A stretch of DNA of 64,000 nucleotides from Glandiceps talaboti (Eukaryota; Hemichordata; Enteropneusta; Spengelidae): contig NC_135550.1 of the NCBI RefSeq assembly GCF_964340395.1, positions 22,204,176-22,268,175 of the forward strand, in the 5' to 3' direction. Position 1 is the stretch's first letter, and the number at the start of each line of letters is the position of its first letter. The notes below the pieces were generated by a model. That model saw only the letters and a program-made list of their open reading frames with translations. It made no database searches and was not told where the DNA came from. Of the stretch, positions 37,013 through 50,137 are shown one piece after another. The position numbers were made by a program, and so were the translations under genes.

Positions 37013-38203
37013 TCAGGCAACCCTGGATTCATGGTCACTATTTGTAGAGCAACCCTGGATTCATAGTCACTATATGTAGGGCAACCCTGGATTCATAGTC
37101 TGGATTCATAGTCACAATATGTAGGGCAACCCTGGATTCATAGTCTGGATTCATAGTCACTATATATGTAGGGCAACCGTGGATTCATAGTCACAATATC
37201 TAGGGCAACCCTGGATTCATAGTCACTATTTGTAGGGCAACCCTGGATTCAAAGTCACTATTTGTAGGGCAACCCTGGATCCATAGTCACAATATCTAGG
37301 GCAACCCTGGATTCATAGTCACTATTTGTAGGGCAACCCTGGATTCATAGTCACTATTTGTAGGGCAACCCTGGATTCATAGTCACTATTTGTAGGGCAA
37401 CCCTGGATTCAGTCACTATATGATGGGCAACCCTGGATTCATAGTCACTATATGTAGGGCAACCCTGGATTCATAGTCTGGATTCATAGTCACAATATGT
37501 AGGGCAACCCTGGATTCATAGTCACTATTTGTAGGGCAACCCTGGATTCATGGTCACTATTTGTAGGGCAACCCTGGATTCAAAGTCACTATTTGTAGGG
37601 CAACCCTGGATCCATAGTCACAATATCTAGGGCAACCCTGGATTCATAGTCACAATATGTAGGGCAACCCTGGATTCATAGTCACTATTTGTAGGGCAAC
37701 CCTGGATTCATAGTCACTATTTGTAGGGCAACCCTGGATTCATAGTCACTATTTGTAGGGCAACCCTGGATTCACAGTCACTATTTGTAGGGCAACCCTG
37801 GATTCATAGTCACTATATGTAGGGCAACCCTGGATTCATAGTCACTATATGATGGGCAACCCTGGATCCATAGTCACTATTTGTAGGGCAACCCTGGATT
37901 CATAGTCACTATTTGTAGGGCAACCCTGGATTCATAGTCACTATTTGTAGGGCAACCCTGGATTCATAGTCACTATATGATGGGCAACCCTGGATCCATA
38001 GTCACTATTTGTAGGGCAACCCTGGATTCATAGTCAGTATATGATGGGCAACCCTGGATTCATAGTCACTATATGTAGGGCAACCCTGGATTCATAGTCA
38101 CTATTTGTAGGGCAACCCTGGATTCATAGTCACTATATGATGGGCAACCCTGGATTCATAGTCACTATATGATGGGCAACCCTGGATTCATAGTCACTAT
38201 TTG
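37013..38203. repeat. 32-bp tandem array of about 37 units
   Basis: Units read gggcaaccctggattcatag then tcactatttgta. Variants differ mainly in the linker (tatgta, atatga, aatatcta), and some units carry a partial duplication ctggattcatagtcacaat. The variants are interspersed along the array, as expected from repeated block duplication. No open frame spans it. Confidence 0.95.
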
Positions 38204-39344
38204 CAACAATAACAAAATACACGGCAACATTTATTTACAATTAAAGGGAGAAAACGTTTACTATCAAAGTCACCTATTTACTAATTATTATTTAGGTTAT
38301 TTAAAAAACAAATTCTGACACAGTCTTGTATGGTTAGGCTATCATTAATCTCACTATCCATTACATGACTTGAAACTTCTTCATAACAAACTTTTCAATC
38401 TCTGGCAATGCTCAGAATGTTACACGTATCTTACTGAAATAATGCACCAGATGTTACAGAGTTGAGTGAATTCCAACAATAGCTACGCTACGTCAACTAA
38501 ATGCGAATGTCTAGCATACTACGACGACATTTTTGGTGAACTACACATGACACTAGTATGATGTCCCAAATTGATCGAGGCATTTCGACTCTATATTTTA
38601 TCTACAGACAAAGTAAATGCTGACAATTTTAAGGCACGTTTCACTCGCTCCGTCTATAGTTTTAGGTAATATACGGACTCCTTTATGCTAAGCAATTAGT
38701 TTATCTTAATATTGAGACTGTATTTAAAACTATACGTCGAAAAGGTACGTTTTCGAATATTAACGCTAATCACTCTTTAAGTCTTCACCCGAGCAATACT
38801 ATTTCAGTTGTGTTCGTTATTACTTGATCGAGCTGCTTAACTTTGGACACCTGTGAAAATATAAAAAGGTGATAAAAAGAGATTGGTCGACAGTATGACA
38901 ATATTGTATGCCTCAAATTTCCTATAGGTTTAACGAGTTCTAATTCAGAATGCATGTTTTTGTTACATAGATGGATAAAGAGAATCGATAGCACCGATAT
39001 CGAAATCCTTTCTAGAACTGAAAAGTTGACAGCTTCATAAAAGGTGTACAATTATCTTTGTATATACATCCAATGCATAGTACGACTACAAATGCCAATT
39101 GTGTATACATGTATGGTAACAAGGTCCAAGGTCCTGAATTGCTAAGAAAAATTCTACCAAACAGCGACTCTTAATGAACATAGCATCCGTTATATTCCTT
39201 TACCACGTTGAAAAGATATTAGTACGACACATTTGAATGGCGGAAACTTCACCTTGAATATTTCAATTTTATTCAAGATCGAAGACTTGAATAGAAATGT
39301 TCTAGTTATGCATTTATAATAAGTTTAACGTCTAAAATATAACT

Positions 39345-39350
39345 TTTATT
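39345..39350 (-). promoter_or_regulatory. Polyadenylation signal of cholinesterase A
   Basis: AATAAA on the minus strand lies about 75 nt downstream of the stop codon of the inferred last exon, a normal position for a short 3' UTR. Confidence 0.5.
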
Positions 39351-39422
39351 CTTAAAAGAATTGATTATTTTTATCATTTCGTTTTCAACTGAATTTGATA
39401 TGAAGTAACACACTTACCACTA

Positions 39423-42400
39423 CTATCGAAGGTTGTTGAAGAATCCTATTACATTGAACAAAGTGAAGATTAGTAGACAGCGTGATAGGGTGGCTTGAAT
39501 ACTCGAACACGTCGTTGGTTGTCGGTAATCAACGTCTGAAACAGAATAAATGAGACTAATTTAATTGACACTGATTTTAATTGTTTCTTCGTTCCAAATC
39601 ATCGTATTTTATACTCTGTGGCTAAAATGAACAATTCGAATTATGGAGTCATCATGGTCAAATGGTTGAGGTGGTCGGCTTGGAATCTGCAAGTTACCAT
39701 TACGAGCCTCGTTATTGTCGTTAGTTTCTGACTGGTTGAAGAACTTGCTTGGGTAAGATTTGAACCATGATTATGCCCCGGTCAACAAATTGGGTACCTG
39801 GTAGGATAGAGGTTGCAATGTGAATGCTTTGTTCTATGTGCCGACAGAGGCTACAATGAACTGTGTGCTCCCCAGAGAGGTGAGGAGTTATATAAAGATG
39901 GTTGTGTACCTTATAGGTCCATGCCAGGGGTCAAAATTGTAAAGCTCTCCGAGCACAATGTAGGAAAGTGTCATATGAAAACTCACGTTGTTTATTATCG
40001 AAAGAATCAAAGTTACCTGCGAGTGAAGCAAATTTAGGATACAATTCCCGCCAGTAGGCACAATGTTTAGCTTTAAGTTTCTGTCCAGTTTCTGCGGCTT
40101 GATCGCCATCACCCTTCAAAATAATGTACTCTTGATTCTGTGAGTCAAATAGGGGCCACTCTTCGTTACTGACACTGTCTGTTCTTTCTTTATTCGGATC
40201 TCTGAAATTGACGACATTTGATAAGCTTTTAGGTAACAATACATGATACATATGATGAAATTGACGACATTGTTTATGGGTAATTTATTGCACTTAATGT
40301 AACTTGAATTATGTAATAGAGAAGTAACATTACACAATGCACTGTGTCATGAAATCAACATTAAAAAGGTGATAGTACGCATTATAACATGCAATAACAC
40401 TGACAACATTAAAAATAACAGTAAATGTACCATCTCATCAAATTGACGACAATGAAGGTAACAGTACATATTGTAACGTGAAATGAAATCGACAACATTA
40501 AAGGTGACACTACATGGTGCAAATTATCATGAAATTAACATTAGCGAAAACACCTCCTAGTGAAATATATAATGAAATTGACGATATTTATAGAAAATAC
40601 CATACAGTTCAATGAGTAATTAAAACTTCAGACAGGGAAGGAAATAGAGGTAACGGAGACAGGTACGTCGATAATATTTACCGCTCTTCAAGTAGTAGTT
40701 GAAGTCTATATTGTTATACAAAGGAATGGCTATGGCGACCTTTCAGATCACTTTCGTTTTGTTCACGTGTTTGCTTTGCTGGCTCTTGTTTCATAGCTAT
40801 TTACCACATGCCGTCAGTTTATCCATAGAGCCCCCACGTTGGTGGAGGGTCTATGGTTTATCCAGGGAATCATTTGTTGATTATTTGCTCGTTGATCCGT
40901 GTTTTTCGTTTGGGTTTTCTTTTACCGTAGTTATTACAATAGTTCACGATGTGTCCTTGCTGGTCACCCCTGGATGTTTTCACATGCTAATGATTTTGTG
41001 TTTTATTGGTCGTCACACTATGGCACCAGGCTATCAATACCGTTCACGGATTATAAAATTCCAGGAGAAAGTAACTCAGTTTATCGACTAGAAGTAATGT
41101 ATTTACTCGAGTGCTTCAAACTTGCAGATGGAGAAAGTGTGGACTCGATTATGAGTGTCCCTTAGTAGTATATGCCTTGTCCATATTAGACATGTCAGTT
41201 CCGACTTACTCCGTTTGCAAGCAGGACTATATATATTACGTGAGTTAGCTGTCCCAGTAGAATACAAGTGGAAACAAAATTTCAGTTTGTTAACTCGGTG
41301 TTGCGATATACACCACACGTTATTTATATTGTGTGGCTAACATTACTTTGTTGCACTATATGCAGTACATTATCGACGGATTGCAACCTATTTATTTTCA
41401 TGTTAACATTTCTATACATAACTAAGGTTACAGTTGGAGTGCATTTGCGTCATCACAACTATTTAAACCAGCTGTTTATTTCCAGTGAATAATTACACCT
41501 CAATTATGACAAATGCTATTAACTCTACAGTAATAGGGCTATGAAGGTCGAACGGATTAAACTATGTTAGAATCTTATATAGGGATTAGTCAAGTTACCA
41601 TTCATCAAATACATTTTGGATCAATATCCAGGTCCAATTCCCAAAGTCATTGTCAATGTATGCCCCACACAAACAGAGAAACTTGTCTTTAACGGTTTAC
41701 CGCACCAGTTATCTCAGGCCATTATAATGACAAATAGTAGCCTGAGCCGTTATGTGTTTTTTAAAGAAAGTGTTAACCCGCGCTTTGAATCGATCGGACA
41801 TCAGATGATCAACTGAACGCCGTACTTTGAGAATCTGTTCGATTTTACTTTTCCACTTCTGACATACAAATATTTTAACATTTTATAAAAAGAGCACCTT
41901 TTAATACATGTACATGTACAGCAACTAGTAATTATTGGTTATACGATACGCGTATGATGTGAACGGAGCTCTCATTAGTTGCAGACTTTAACGGTAACGT
42001 AGTGCTAAAAACGATCGTTCCTAGTGGCAGGACATGTAAATGAGCCTTCAGTAATTACAAGGGGTGGACGAGGAATTAAGGGGGTCACTATTGACAAATT
42101 AGTCCTCCGGGGGAGGGTCATATTTTAGAAAATGATCATTATTGTGTGATTTTGGCATTATCCCACCCACTGCCACCGGTTCCAAATCCTACTGCTGCCA
42201 CTTCCCACCACTGCTACCATAGTAAAGTAATAATTGTAACATATCAGTGAAAAGCACTGAATTAACTTCTTGTAGTTAATTGTGGTGTGAGGAGAGGAGC
42301 TGGTCTCACAGTAGTAAAGGGGGACCAGCATGGGGATAATGTGATGGAGGGGAGATGTTGAACTCAGTCCTGAGGTTGTCAGTTTTGAGCGCAGTTTTGG

Positions 42401-44874
42401 GAGATCTGGCCTTCAGATCAGCCAATTTGGTCCAAACACGGGCATTGGTTTTAAAAAAAACACAAATTCACTGTAGAGGTAATAGTAGTAAACAACATAT
42501 GCCTTTAAAATCTATCAATGTGGTGGGAGCTTTACCGTACAGAAACATTCTCTGTCTCTAGTGGGATTCGAACCCAGGACCTCCTGACTACTAATCTTGA
42601 TCTCTGACAACTCCGCCACAGGGAGGCGGTGTAAAACATCATGTAATTGAACAGGGGAAGGGGGGGTCATATTTTAGAGAAAGGAAATTGAGAGGGGTTC
42701 ACCTTTTAGCATAACGGACTAGGGGGAGGGGAACATTTTATGCCACAGACTGGGGTCAACCCCCCCCCTCCCCCGGCCCGTAATTACTTTAGGCTCTCTA
42801 AGTTGATGTCATGCATGTAGGTCGGGTTTTTCTTTCCCTCTCAGCAGTAACAAAATGAATAGAGTGCAAGAGAACTACCCGTTAATGAATGATGTGTCAA
42901 TTCAGCGAACCACTATAACACTCCAAAGGCGATGAACGGTATAACTTGTACCTACACAATGGAGGCTGTGTATGTCTTTTTACCGTCGTGTCATTAAGTA
43001 CATGTAAATTCCTATTTGAGTTTTCCATTCCATGACAACTATAGGAGCAATTGAAACAAAATGTCACAGTAAGATCAGCTAGGTACATTGGTATTTTTTA
43101 TCTATTGATTTTAATGCTGAGTTAATTGTTAAAAAGTTTTGAATCTCGAAAACTGCATTCATTTATCCTTAGTTTATACTTCAATATGTCCTTTTTATTT
43201 GCTTCTATTCTTCTGATTTTCTGCCAGCTGTAACAAAAGATGTCCTTTAATTTTTGAATGAAAATGGTTGTTTGTTAATGAAATCTTATACATACATCAG
43301 CGACGACGTATTTCCGACGATAACAAATTTACTTACCCGGTTTTAGCAAAATTCGCCCAAAATTTCATCATCTTTTTGCTCACAAGACGATCTTCTTCAT
43401 TGAAGCCATTTTCAGAATGGAGTGGTCGACCGAAAGCGAAGTCTATCTCATCTCCATGGAGAACACCAAACCATTCAGGCCAAGGGTTATTAGATGCACG
43501 GTGGTTGAAGGAGTACATAAAGACGTCATTATTAGCATCGTTGTAAACTGTAGCTAAGTCTATCGTAGGACACGCAATTATACTGTCACCGATAATGTCA
43601 CTTAAAGCTTTATTCAAGGAATTTGGGTCATCGGGATCCTCCCAATTTATGTAGTTAAAGGCAGTGACATCGTGGGCAAGGTTGCTTTCTCCAACGAAAA
43701 ACTTAGAAATAGAATCGTCATACACAGCTCTTGTAGTATTAGGATAGGTGAGAGAAAAATGTTCGCTCAAATAATACGGCATAAACCAGGTACCTTCATC
43801 ACGATTAATGCCTATGAGTATAGGTGATGATTTCATAGATCCTGAAGACACGGACTCGGCTGGAACACGTTTTAAAAAATTTTGATCAACAACAGGTGAA
43901 AATACAGCGACTGCGTTGTTGCCAGTGGCCAGATAGTTTTGTGCGTCTGTGATTTCTAATGCGGTTTTCTGGTGGAAACACTCAAGTAACGGCTCGACTG
44001 CAATCAATGTGTCATTTGTACTTGTTATCTCACATTGTAACTGTTCGGCCAATTTCTCAGCCAACATCACCGCTTCCTGATCACTAGTAATTGCCCACGG
44101 TGCCAGTGGGCTACCGCTTTGTAAAATGGCTCTTTTGAACAAATTTTTACTCATGGGAGAATATAAATGCAACCCTACGCTGGCGGCGCCGGCACTTTCA
44201 CCAAAAATTGTGACCTCGTTAGGGTCACCACCAAATTTATCTATGTTGTCTTTCACCCACTGCAACGCCACTGTTTGATCCTTTAGTCCCATATTTCCAG
44301 GAGCCCGCTGGTCTCGCAGAGCGAGAAATCCTAACGCACCAAGCCGATAGTTCATTGACACGACGACAACTTGTTCAATGGCAGATAGAGTAGCACCATT
44401 GTAAACATCGAGGGACGATACACCAGAAACGAATCCTCCCCCATGTATCCATACCATAACTGCTGCATTGGTTGGTCTTGGGTATGGTGTCCATACATTC
44501 AGATATAAGCAGTCTTCACTGATATTTACATTCGGATTCCACATATTACTGCCTCTAAATTCATCACCAAAAAACGTATCAGGTTGTTGCAAACAGCCAT
44601 CACTAAATGTTGTTGCATTTCTGACACCTCCCCAACGCTTAACCGATGGGGTCGGTGCTTTAAAGCGAAGTTCTCCGATTGGAGGTTCGGCGTATGGAAT
44701 ACCAAGAAAAGTGTCAACTTGACTGTCAAGAACGTCCACTTTCTTACCGAGTAGTTCACCATAACGTGTTTTCACCGTTGGACCGGAATTCTGACATGCA
44801 ACTTGTAGTCCACAAATGGCCAGCAAAGAAGCCACATATAGTACAGTGCCATCGAATACACATATACTCTTCAT
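39423..44874 (-). CDS. Cholinesterase A: acetylcholinesterase-like, GPI-anchored, 3 exons
   Basis: Secreted carboxylesterase-fold enzyme, likely hydrolysing acetylcholine or related esters at the cell surface. Exons (minus): 44874-43337, 40201-40017, 39535-39423; 611 residues, phases 2 and 1. ATG 44874 gives a signal peptide ending near Cys27. The active site is complete: GESAG (Ser227), NRDEGT (Glu360), HGDE (His473) and oxyanion HGGGF (144-148). MWNPN (Trp112) matches the choline-binding Trp84 of Torpedo AChE. The exon 1/2 join restores TGDPN, typical of the family. Exon 2 has the late conserved HCAYW cysteine. Exon 3 encodes TTCSS and a hydrophobic end (LLIFTLFNVIGFF) typical of a GPI signal. 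Intron 1 (3.1 kb) holds a SINE and a CCATAGA hairpin; intron 2 holds a SINE. A TATA-like ttaaata lies about 50 bp upstream of the ATG. It is the most canonical of the three paralogues. Confidence 0.9.
39645..39900 (+). mobile_element. tRNA-derived SINE
   Basis: The head reads tggtcaaatggttgaggtgg and tcggcttggaatctgcaag, a tRNA-like A-box and anticodon arm, then tacgagcctcg as a worn B-box. The body has gggtacctggtagga and ctttgttctatgtgccgac, which recall a common invertebrate SINE body. It lies in intron 2 of cholinesterase A in antisense orientation. Confidence 0.55.
40823..40856. repeat. CCATAGA-family hairpin
   Basis: Arms 40823-40837 (ccatagagcccccac) and 40842-40856 (gtggagggtctatgg) pair at 13 of 15 positions around a 4-nt loop. 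It lies in intron 1 of cholinesterase A and resembles the hairpin at 667-698. Confidence 0.6.
42480..42630 (-). mobile_element. tRNA-derived SINE
   Basis: On the minus strand, ctgtggcggagttgtcag (A-box) is followed by gggttcgaatcccac (a near-perfect B-box), a tRNA-like head. A short body ends acggtaaagctcccaccac. Similar body sequence occurs near 12985-13015. It lies in intron 1 of cholinesterase A, sense to that gene. Confidence 0.7.
42655..42800. repeat. G-rich repeat related to the one at 13.06-13.17 kb
   Basis: gggggggtcatattttagag then aaaggaaattgagaggg here parallels gggagggttattttgtagcg then aaaggaaattgaggag near 13105-13140. It ends in a C-rich tract (cccccccctccccc), so both ends are homopolymer-like. 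It is probably a small non-autonomous element. Confidence 0.45.
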
Positions 44875-46018
44875 CTTATATGTGTAATTTGTAACCAATA
44901 TTTTGAATGCTCTTAGAACACGTATTTAACCCTGGATGAAAAATGGAGGGAATTGAAACATGCAGTTGTGCGCCTTTATAACTGGCAAACACTGAGTAGA
45001 TATCCAATCGATGCTAGGTATGCAAATAATGTGTTGGCCTGTTGAACTCCTGGCTATCCGTACAGGACATACACAATAGACAAAACGGGTCAATACTCTC
45101 AAAAGCCTCGCATTCAAGGCAATTCTCAATACAACAGCTGACATTTCCAACTTGTCTATAACCTTGTTTTACCTATAAACCTTTCAGATACATCGTAAAC
45201 CTAAACCACTGACAACTAGACAAAGAGTTGCGCCGTCATCTAGTACGCCCTTGGCCCACGATTCAGCCATTTGTCCAGTCAGTCCGACTGCAATGATTTA
45301 ATTACACGTAAATGCATTATAAAAGATCGTCTATAGTCCTAAACACCCAATAGGCAAATTGCCAAACGACAGGTTTTGTACATGGACAGACATAACAAAA
45401 TATTACAATTCATCAATGCATGATTGGTCACGATTGCTGTCCAATACCCAATTACGTAGTTCAGTGGTCAGGCCAGATTTCGTAACAGTTTGATTCCTCA
45501 TAATTTATCAGGCATCACATAGTAATTACAAGTCAACGCACACCTGTTGTCATCACCTCTATAAATTATTATGAGTACCGTGTGTGTACCTCACACAACG
45601 ATATAGTATTCCTTATCGTCATAGTTTCAGATGTTGTTTTGGTATTACTATTATAAGCTTAAGTTTACAGTAACACCAAAACAAGCAGGAAATTACGCAT
45701 ATGCACCGAAAAAAACACTTACTTTTTCATTTCATTTTTTTGTTTCATTTCACCAGGAAATTAAAAAAAACCCATACATATCAAATAAATTAACAAAGTA
45801 TATAAATTACATTAAGTCAAATAATATTAAATCAAATACATTAGTAATTCCATGGACCTGGTGGGGGTTGTAGAAATAGTTCTACAGAACTAGTCTAGCC
45901 CACAACCCTTACAGAATGAGTTAAGTCGAAAATACTGGGTGAAACTTGGATAGCGGAAAAAAATGTGATAAGAATAATTGTCAAAATATTGCTTTGCATG
46001 AACGAATAAATAGGATTT

Positions 46019-46020
<2 letters not shown>

Positions 46021-46057
<37 letters not shown>

Positions 46058-46400
46058 GGATAAACACACACACAAACTTATTGAAGTAAGTAAGCTTTTA
46101 AGACATGTTTGAATGAATGAATGTCTGTCTGCAAGTTATGTTTTTTATGTAGTCTGGGAGTGAATTCCAGTGTGTTACAGCTGCATACTTGATATTGTGT
46201 TGACTATGAGATAAGCTAACTTTAGGGACAGAGAAGTTATTTTGAGTCGCGAAACGGGTGGGATACATGTGATGAGGTTTTTTTAAAGTAATGCGTTATA
46301 TTATGGCCAAAGTGATTATTCAACAAGTCAAAGATGAAAACACTTGTGTGCAGTTTACAGAGTTTATAAATGTCTAAAATACCAATACCAATACTTATTT
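46021..46400 (-). mobile_element. LINE 3' end with (TTG)n tail
   Basis: Minus-strand frames read ILDIYKLCKLHTSVFIFD, then PTRFATQNNFSVPKVSL and THWNSLPDYIKN with FKHVLKAYLLQ and a stop. That is the usual C-terminus of non-LTR ORF2 proteins (TR.A..NNF.IP..., .LWNSLP..I, SFK..LK..L). After it comes a (TTG)n tail at 46021-46058. It is the same kind of tail as the LINE at 16.5 kb, with a different coding sequence. Confidence 0.75.
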
Positions 46401-47010
46401 ATTTAATTCACTTCAAATTGCTTTTATTAGGAACAAAATAGATGTACATTCAATGTAATTCTTTCGGCTCTCAAGATCTGTTTGTTACAAGTGTTATTTT
46501 ATAACATAAATGGCATTTTAAATTTAATTCCAATTGTGACTGTCTTGTTTTGCTTCGTTGCTCTATGTTGTTTTAGACGCAGTGAAGCGAGTCCTCAGTT
46601 CGAAATGTAATACACGCGGTCGGTAAAATGTGGTATGATATTTATATTAATTTATGTAAGATGTACAATGAACTACCATGAATGGTGGTATACATCGCTG
46701 AAATGTAACACACATACACTTAATAAATGTATTCAGTGCTAGAAATGTGATTCATGTACATGTGCATTACATGTGAAGTGTGGTATTACATTTACTTCTC
46801 AAGTATGGTGAAGGATGTTACTTCTTTGAAGAATGTCAGTGAACACAGTACAGCACTGGTGAAATTGTAAGGAATCTGTCACGGTTATACTTGCTCATGT
46901 GACTTGAAATTTAAACAGGCAATACCAAAACTGAGATGTATTCCGTTCATTGGTTCAAAGCCTAAGATTTGTAGGTTTCTCAATCATGTGACCGTGTTCC
47001 TTACTCTACC

Positions 47011-47096
47011 CATACATACATACATACATACATACATACATACATACATACATACATACATACATACATACATACATACATACATACATACATACA
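47011..47096. repeat. (CATA)n microsatellite
   Basis: Uninterrupted tetranucleotide run of about 86 bp. Open frames across it are artefacts of the repeat. Confidence 0.97.
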
Positions 47097-47879
47097 CATT
47101 TATATAATTTTACTAACAGACGTTACATCTGACGAGCGAGATGTAAACTTATAGTTATATACGCAATATCGATAACAAATATCCATTATATTTGTTTTAT
47201 TACATGTACAGCCTTTTCAATAGTATCAGAACAGCCCATAAACGACTTGAGTACGTATGTCTTAAATTAGGTGACCATGTATTGCAGAAAAAAGAAAGCA
47301 TGCATGATTTTGACACAAATGGCGCTGTTTCACGGCAACTTTGTTGAGAAAAATACACACACACACACGTTTGCAGTCGCCTCTACAGAGCGTAGTAAAT
47401 CACAACGATAAGGAATATACATGGAAAATTTGTCAGTTAAATCGGTCATAATTTTACTGAAATAACGAAAAATGGCAATATAAATACGTAGTGGCTCTGC
47501 TTCTTCATGCGTATTTACATTTTTTCAAATTAAAATTTCAAACTGTACAAACATTCCAATTGTGGGCACACTTTGAACCAAAAATGACTTATTATTTCCC
47601 ACTGGACGTCTTGCTCTTTTTATTTGGTAAAATTAATGTTTTAAGAATTGACAGTGTTAGTCGGGTCTTTGAGAGAAGTATAAAGTGCAAACCCGATCTC
47701 TCGATTTAATGAGCTCCCTACCGAGTGCAACTCGAAAAGCTTAAAGCTTCACAGAGCAACTTCTTCTTTTTAATGTCTTACTAGTATGAGTTTGTTGTGA
47801 AAACTGAAGTCAATCCAATTTCAGGGATGAACCAGCACATGGACTAGAGATTTGTAAAAGTCCTTTAGTTTACGTTTAT

Positions 47880-48060
47880 AAGACTTTATTTACCGACGTT
47901 TCGACCCCACAGGGAAGGTCTTCTTCAGGGTAGAATCGTGTGTGTCCAAGTTCCGAAAGCACGTGACTCATGGAAGAGCAACCAGGACATGTGACCCGGT
48001 CAGGACAGTGAACTGCCCGGCCTGGCGAACTGTAACCTGTGAGTTACAAAACTGAGACAC
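47880..48060 (-). mobile_element. Possible Penelope-like or other retroelement terminus
   Basis: ttaccgacgtttcgacccc then aggtcttcttcaggg has the inverted CCTGAAGAAGA...GAAACGTCGG form common at the ends of Penelope-like elements. No coding sequence is attached. The end coordinates are approximate. Confidence 0.3.
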
Positions 48061-50137
48061 TTCAGGTCATCTATGTCTATAACATTTTCTAACTTCAAAA
48101 GTTTACTTGGAGGTTGTAAAGTACCTGGAACTACTTGTGAAATGTCGTCAAAGACAGTGATACACACCCATTGGCTCAATTAGTGATGACGTTTCTTAGA
48201 ATCACCCATGAAACGTCTACTGTTAAGTGACGTCAATGACAGGCGACGCATGCATAGTTAAGTCACGGTAATGGGCCACGTGATTCGCGGTTTTAAAGGA
48301 CAGGCAAATGATAAACCCGATGAAAATTTAAAACATTCGTTCCTCTTTTGTTTTCATGGAATTCTATATCACTCTTAACTTTGGAATTTCATTTTTTTTA
48401 AATCTTTTTAGTGAAGTTCGTAATCATTATGTTTAGGTGTATTTGTGGCTAGTTTACTGGAGCATTAAAAACATTGAAACTTTATACATGTAAATTATAA
48501 GGTGTCGTGGATACACCACATGAACGGAAGCTAGCTTCTTCAAGAATGTACGTCAATAAACCATGCGTCCCCCATGCCATGCATGATCCGTATCATATAC
48601 AGACTAAACTTTCATGTAACAGTATCATACAATGGGTCGAGACATGTAGAACACTTCACATTAGTTATATTCCCGGGTCTCTATTGCACTAATAAAGGTC
48701 GGTGTACACAACTGTCCGGGGTTATATTGCACCAAGTCGATGTGTACAATCAAAAGTAGAACACAAGAATGAAAATCGTCAACATCGGAACTTTAGTGAT
48801 ACTACCTTTACTAATACCAGTTTGTGCCCGATATACGACGGTTCTCAGTGTGACCATTACAACCACAGTCACTTGTGAGCTAACATTCTACTCAGGGATT
48901 GTCACTATGCAAAATACAGTAACGACGTTATTAGATATTTATGAATATTCAAACAATTTACGAATATGCAAACACCGTCTCGTTTGTATGATTGCGCAAA
49001 TACCGGTGAGGATATATTTTTGAATATTTCTTTATACCTAATAACGCCATCCTTGGAATAGAATATTAGCTCACACGGTGATAACAGTTGATTAACTATC
49101 ACCACCCAAAATAGAAAATCACTTGTGATCTTCAGATTTGTACAATTCGTTATAAGGTTTTGATACATCGTAAGTTGATTTCTGGTTAATGTATTAATGA
49201 CGATCAATGACCATAATACGTATATTTTGATCTGGAAGGGGTCGATCAATTAAAATAGTTTAATATGAGAGAAAAGTTGTAAGAAACAGAAAGTGATAAC
49301 GTAGTACACCACTTGGGTGATGTGATCAATCATGGCCATTACCATGACGACAACGTAGTTGAAGGATAAGCTGATACGACTTGCTCAGTAGTACAATGTA
49401 TAAAACTAAGACTGACAGGTGTAATGTACGTCATGAGCTTATTCGTCACAATATGATTACGTCACTAGTGATATCAGTCGTGAAAGCTACATGTAATTGA
49501 GTGAAAGTGTAAACACAGAAAAACAAATTAAAACAAAAAGAAAACACAATAAAGCAGAAATAAACAAACGAGAATACACTCGTACAAAAAAAAAACGAGA
49601 ATATACTCGTACCAGTACCGTCAATATTATACAGACTCTTAGTAGTCTGGATGCTAACGTGGTCTCTAACTAAACTACGGAGGTGTAAATTGTAACGATA
49701 CCGTATAGGGACTAGACTATACAGACCCGTGCCCTCTAGATAGAGTTATACTACCACTACATGTTTTAGTTCTCTCCTAATAGACCACTATTATAGTTTA
49801 CGTACAAATGCACAACATTTCTACAGTGAGTCCTCTCTGCTCTGCTGTGGGTGGTCGTGCGAAAATTGATTTGACGGCTGTTTTAGCAATTTAACAACTA
49901 TTTATGAAGTCATGAAAACCTTGAAAGGTCAATCAAACACATTTCAGGTATTATAAATGTCATCCATGTCATACCATATACACGAGGTTTTGAATTTTGA
50001 GAGTGAAACATATACACTTCAATTACACACATAGAGTCTGATATTCAACATTTCTCATGCTTTGGAGGATCCCCAACGGTGTCGACAGAGGACCGTGTCA
50101 ACATCTGGGTCAATAATAATATTCATTTTTAATTGTC

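Larger units (their letters stand above)
31430..39422. other. Stretch between the Gln-rich gene and cholinesterase A, no gene seen
   Basis: The first part is probably the 3' UTR of the Gln-rich gene; possible aataaa signals lie near 33453 and 33519. An open frame at 32689-33039 has no recognisable domain and I do not call it. The rest holds degenerate repeats, a LINE fragment, C- and G-runs near 33616, 35212 and 35592, and the 32-bp array. No coding exon of the flanking genes was found here. Confidence 0.6.

Noticed and set aside
37013-38203. CRISPR-like look of regularly spaced repeats
   Set aside because: The units are contiguous with variable linkers, not constant repeats with unique spacers, and the genome is eukaryotic.
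40699-41091. Plus-strand frame of 130 codons with hydrophobic runs
   Set aside because: It lies in intron 1 of cholinesterase A and includes the CCATAGA hairpin. No homology was recognised, and the hydrophobicity follows from T-rich sequence.
48769-49023. Plus-strand frame starting with a signal-peptide-like run
   Set aside because: 84 codons, no domain, no neighbouring exon; could be chance in AT-rich DNA.
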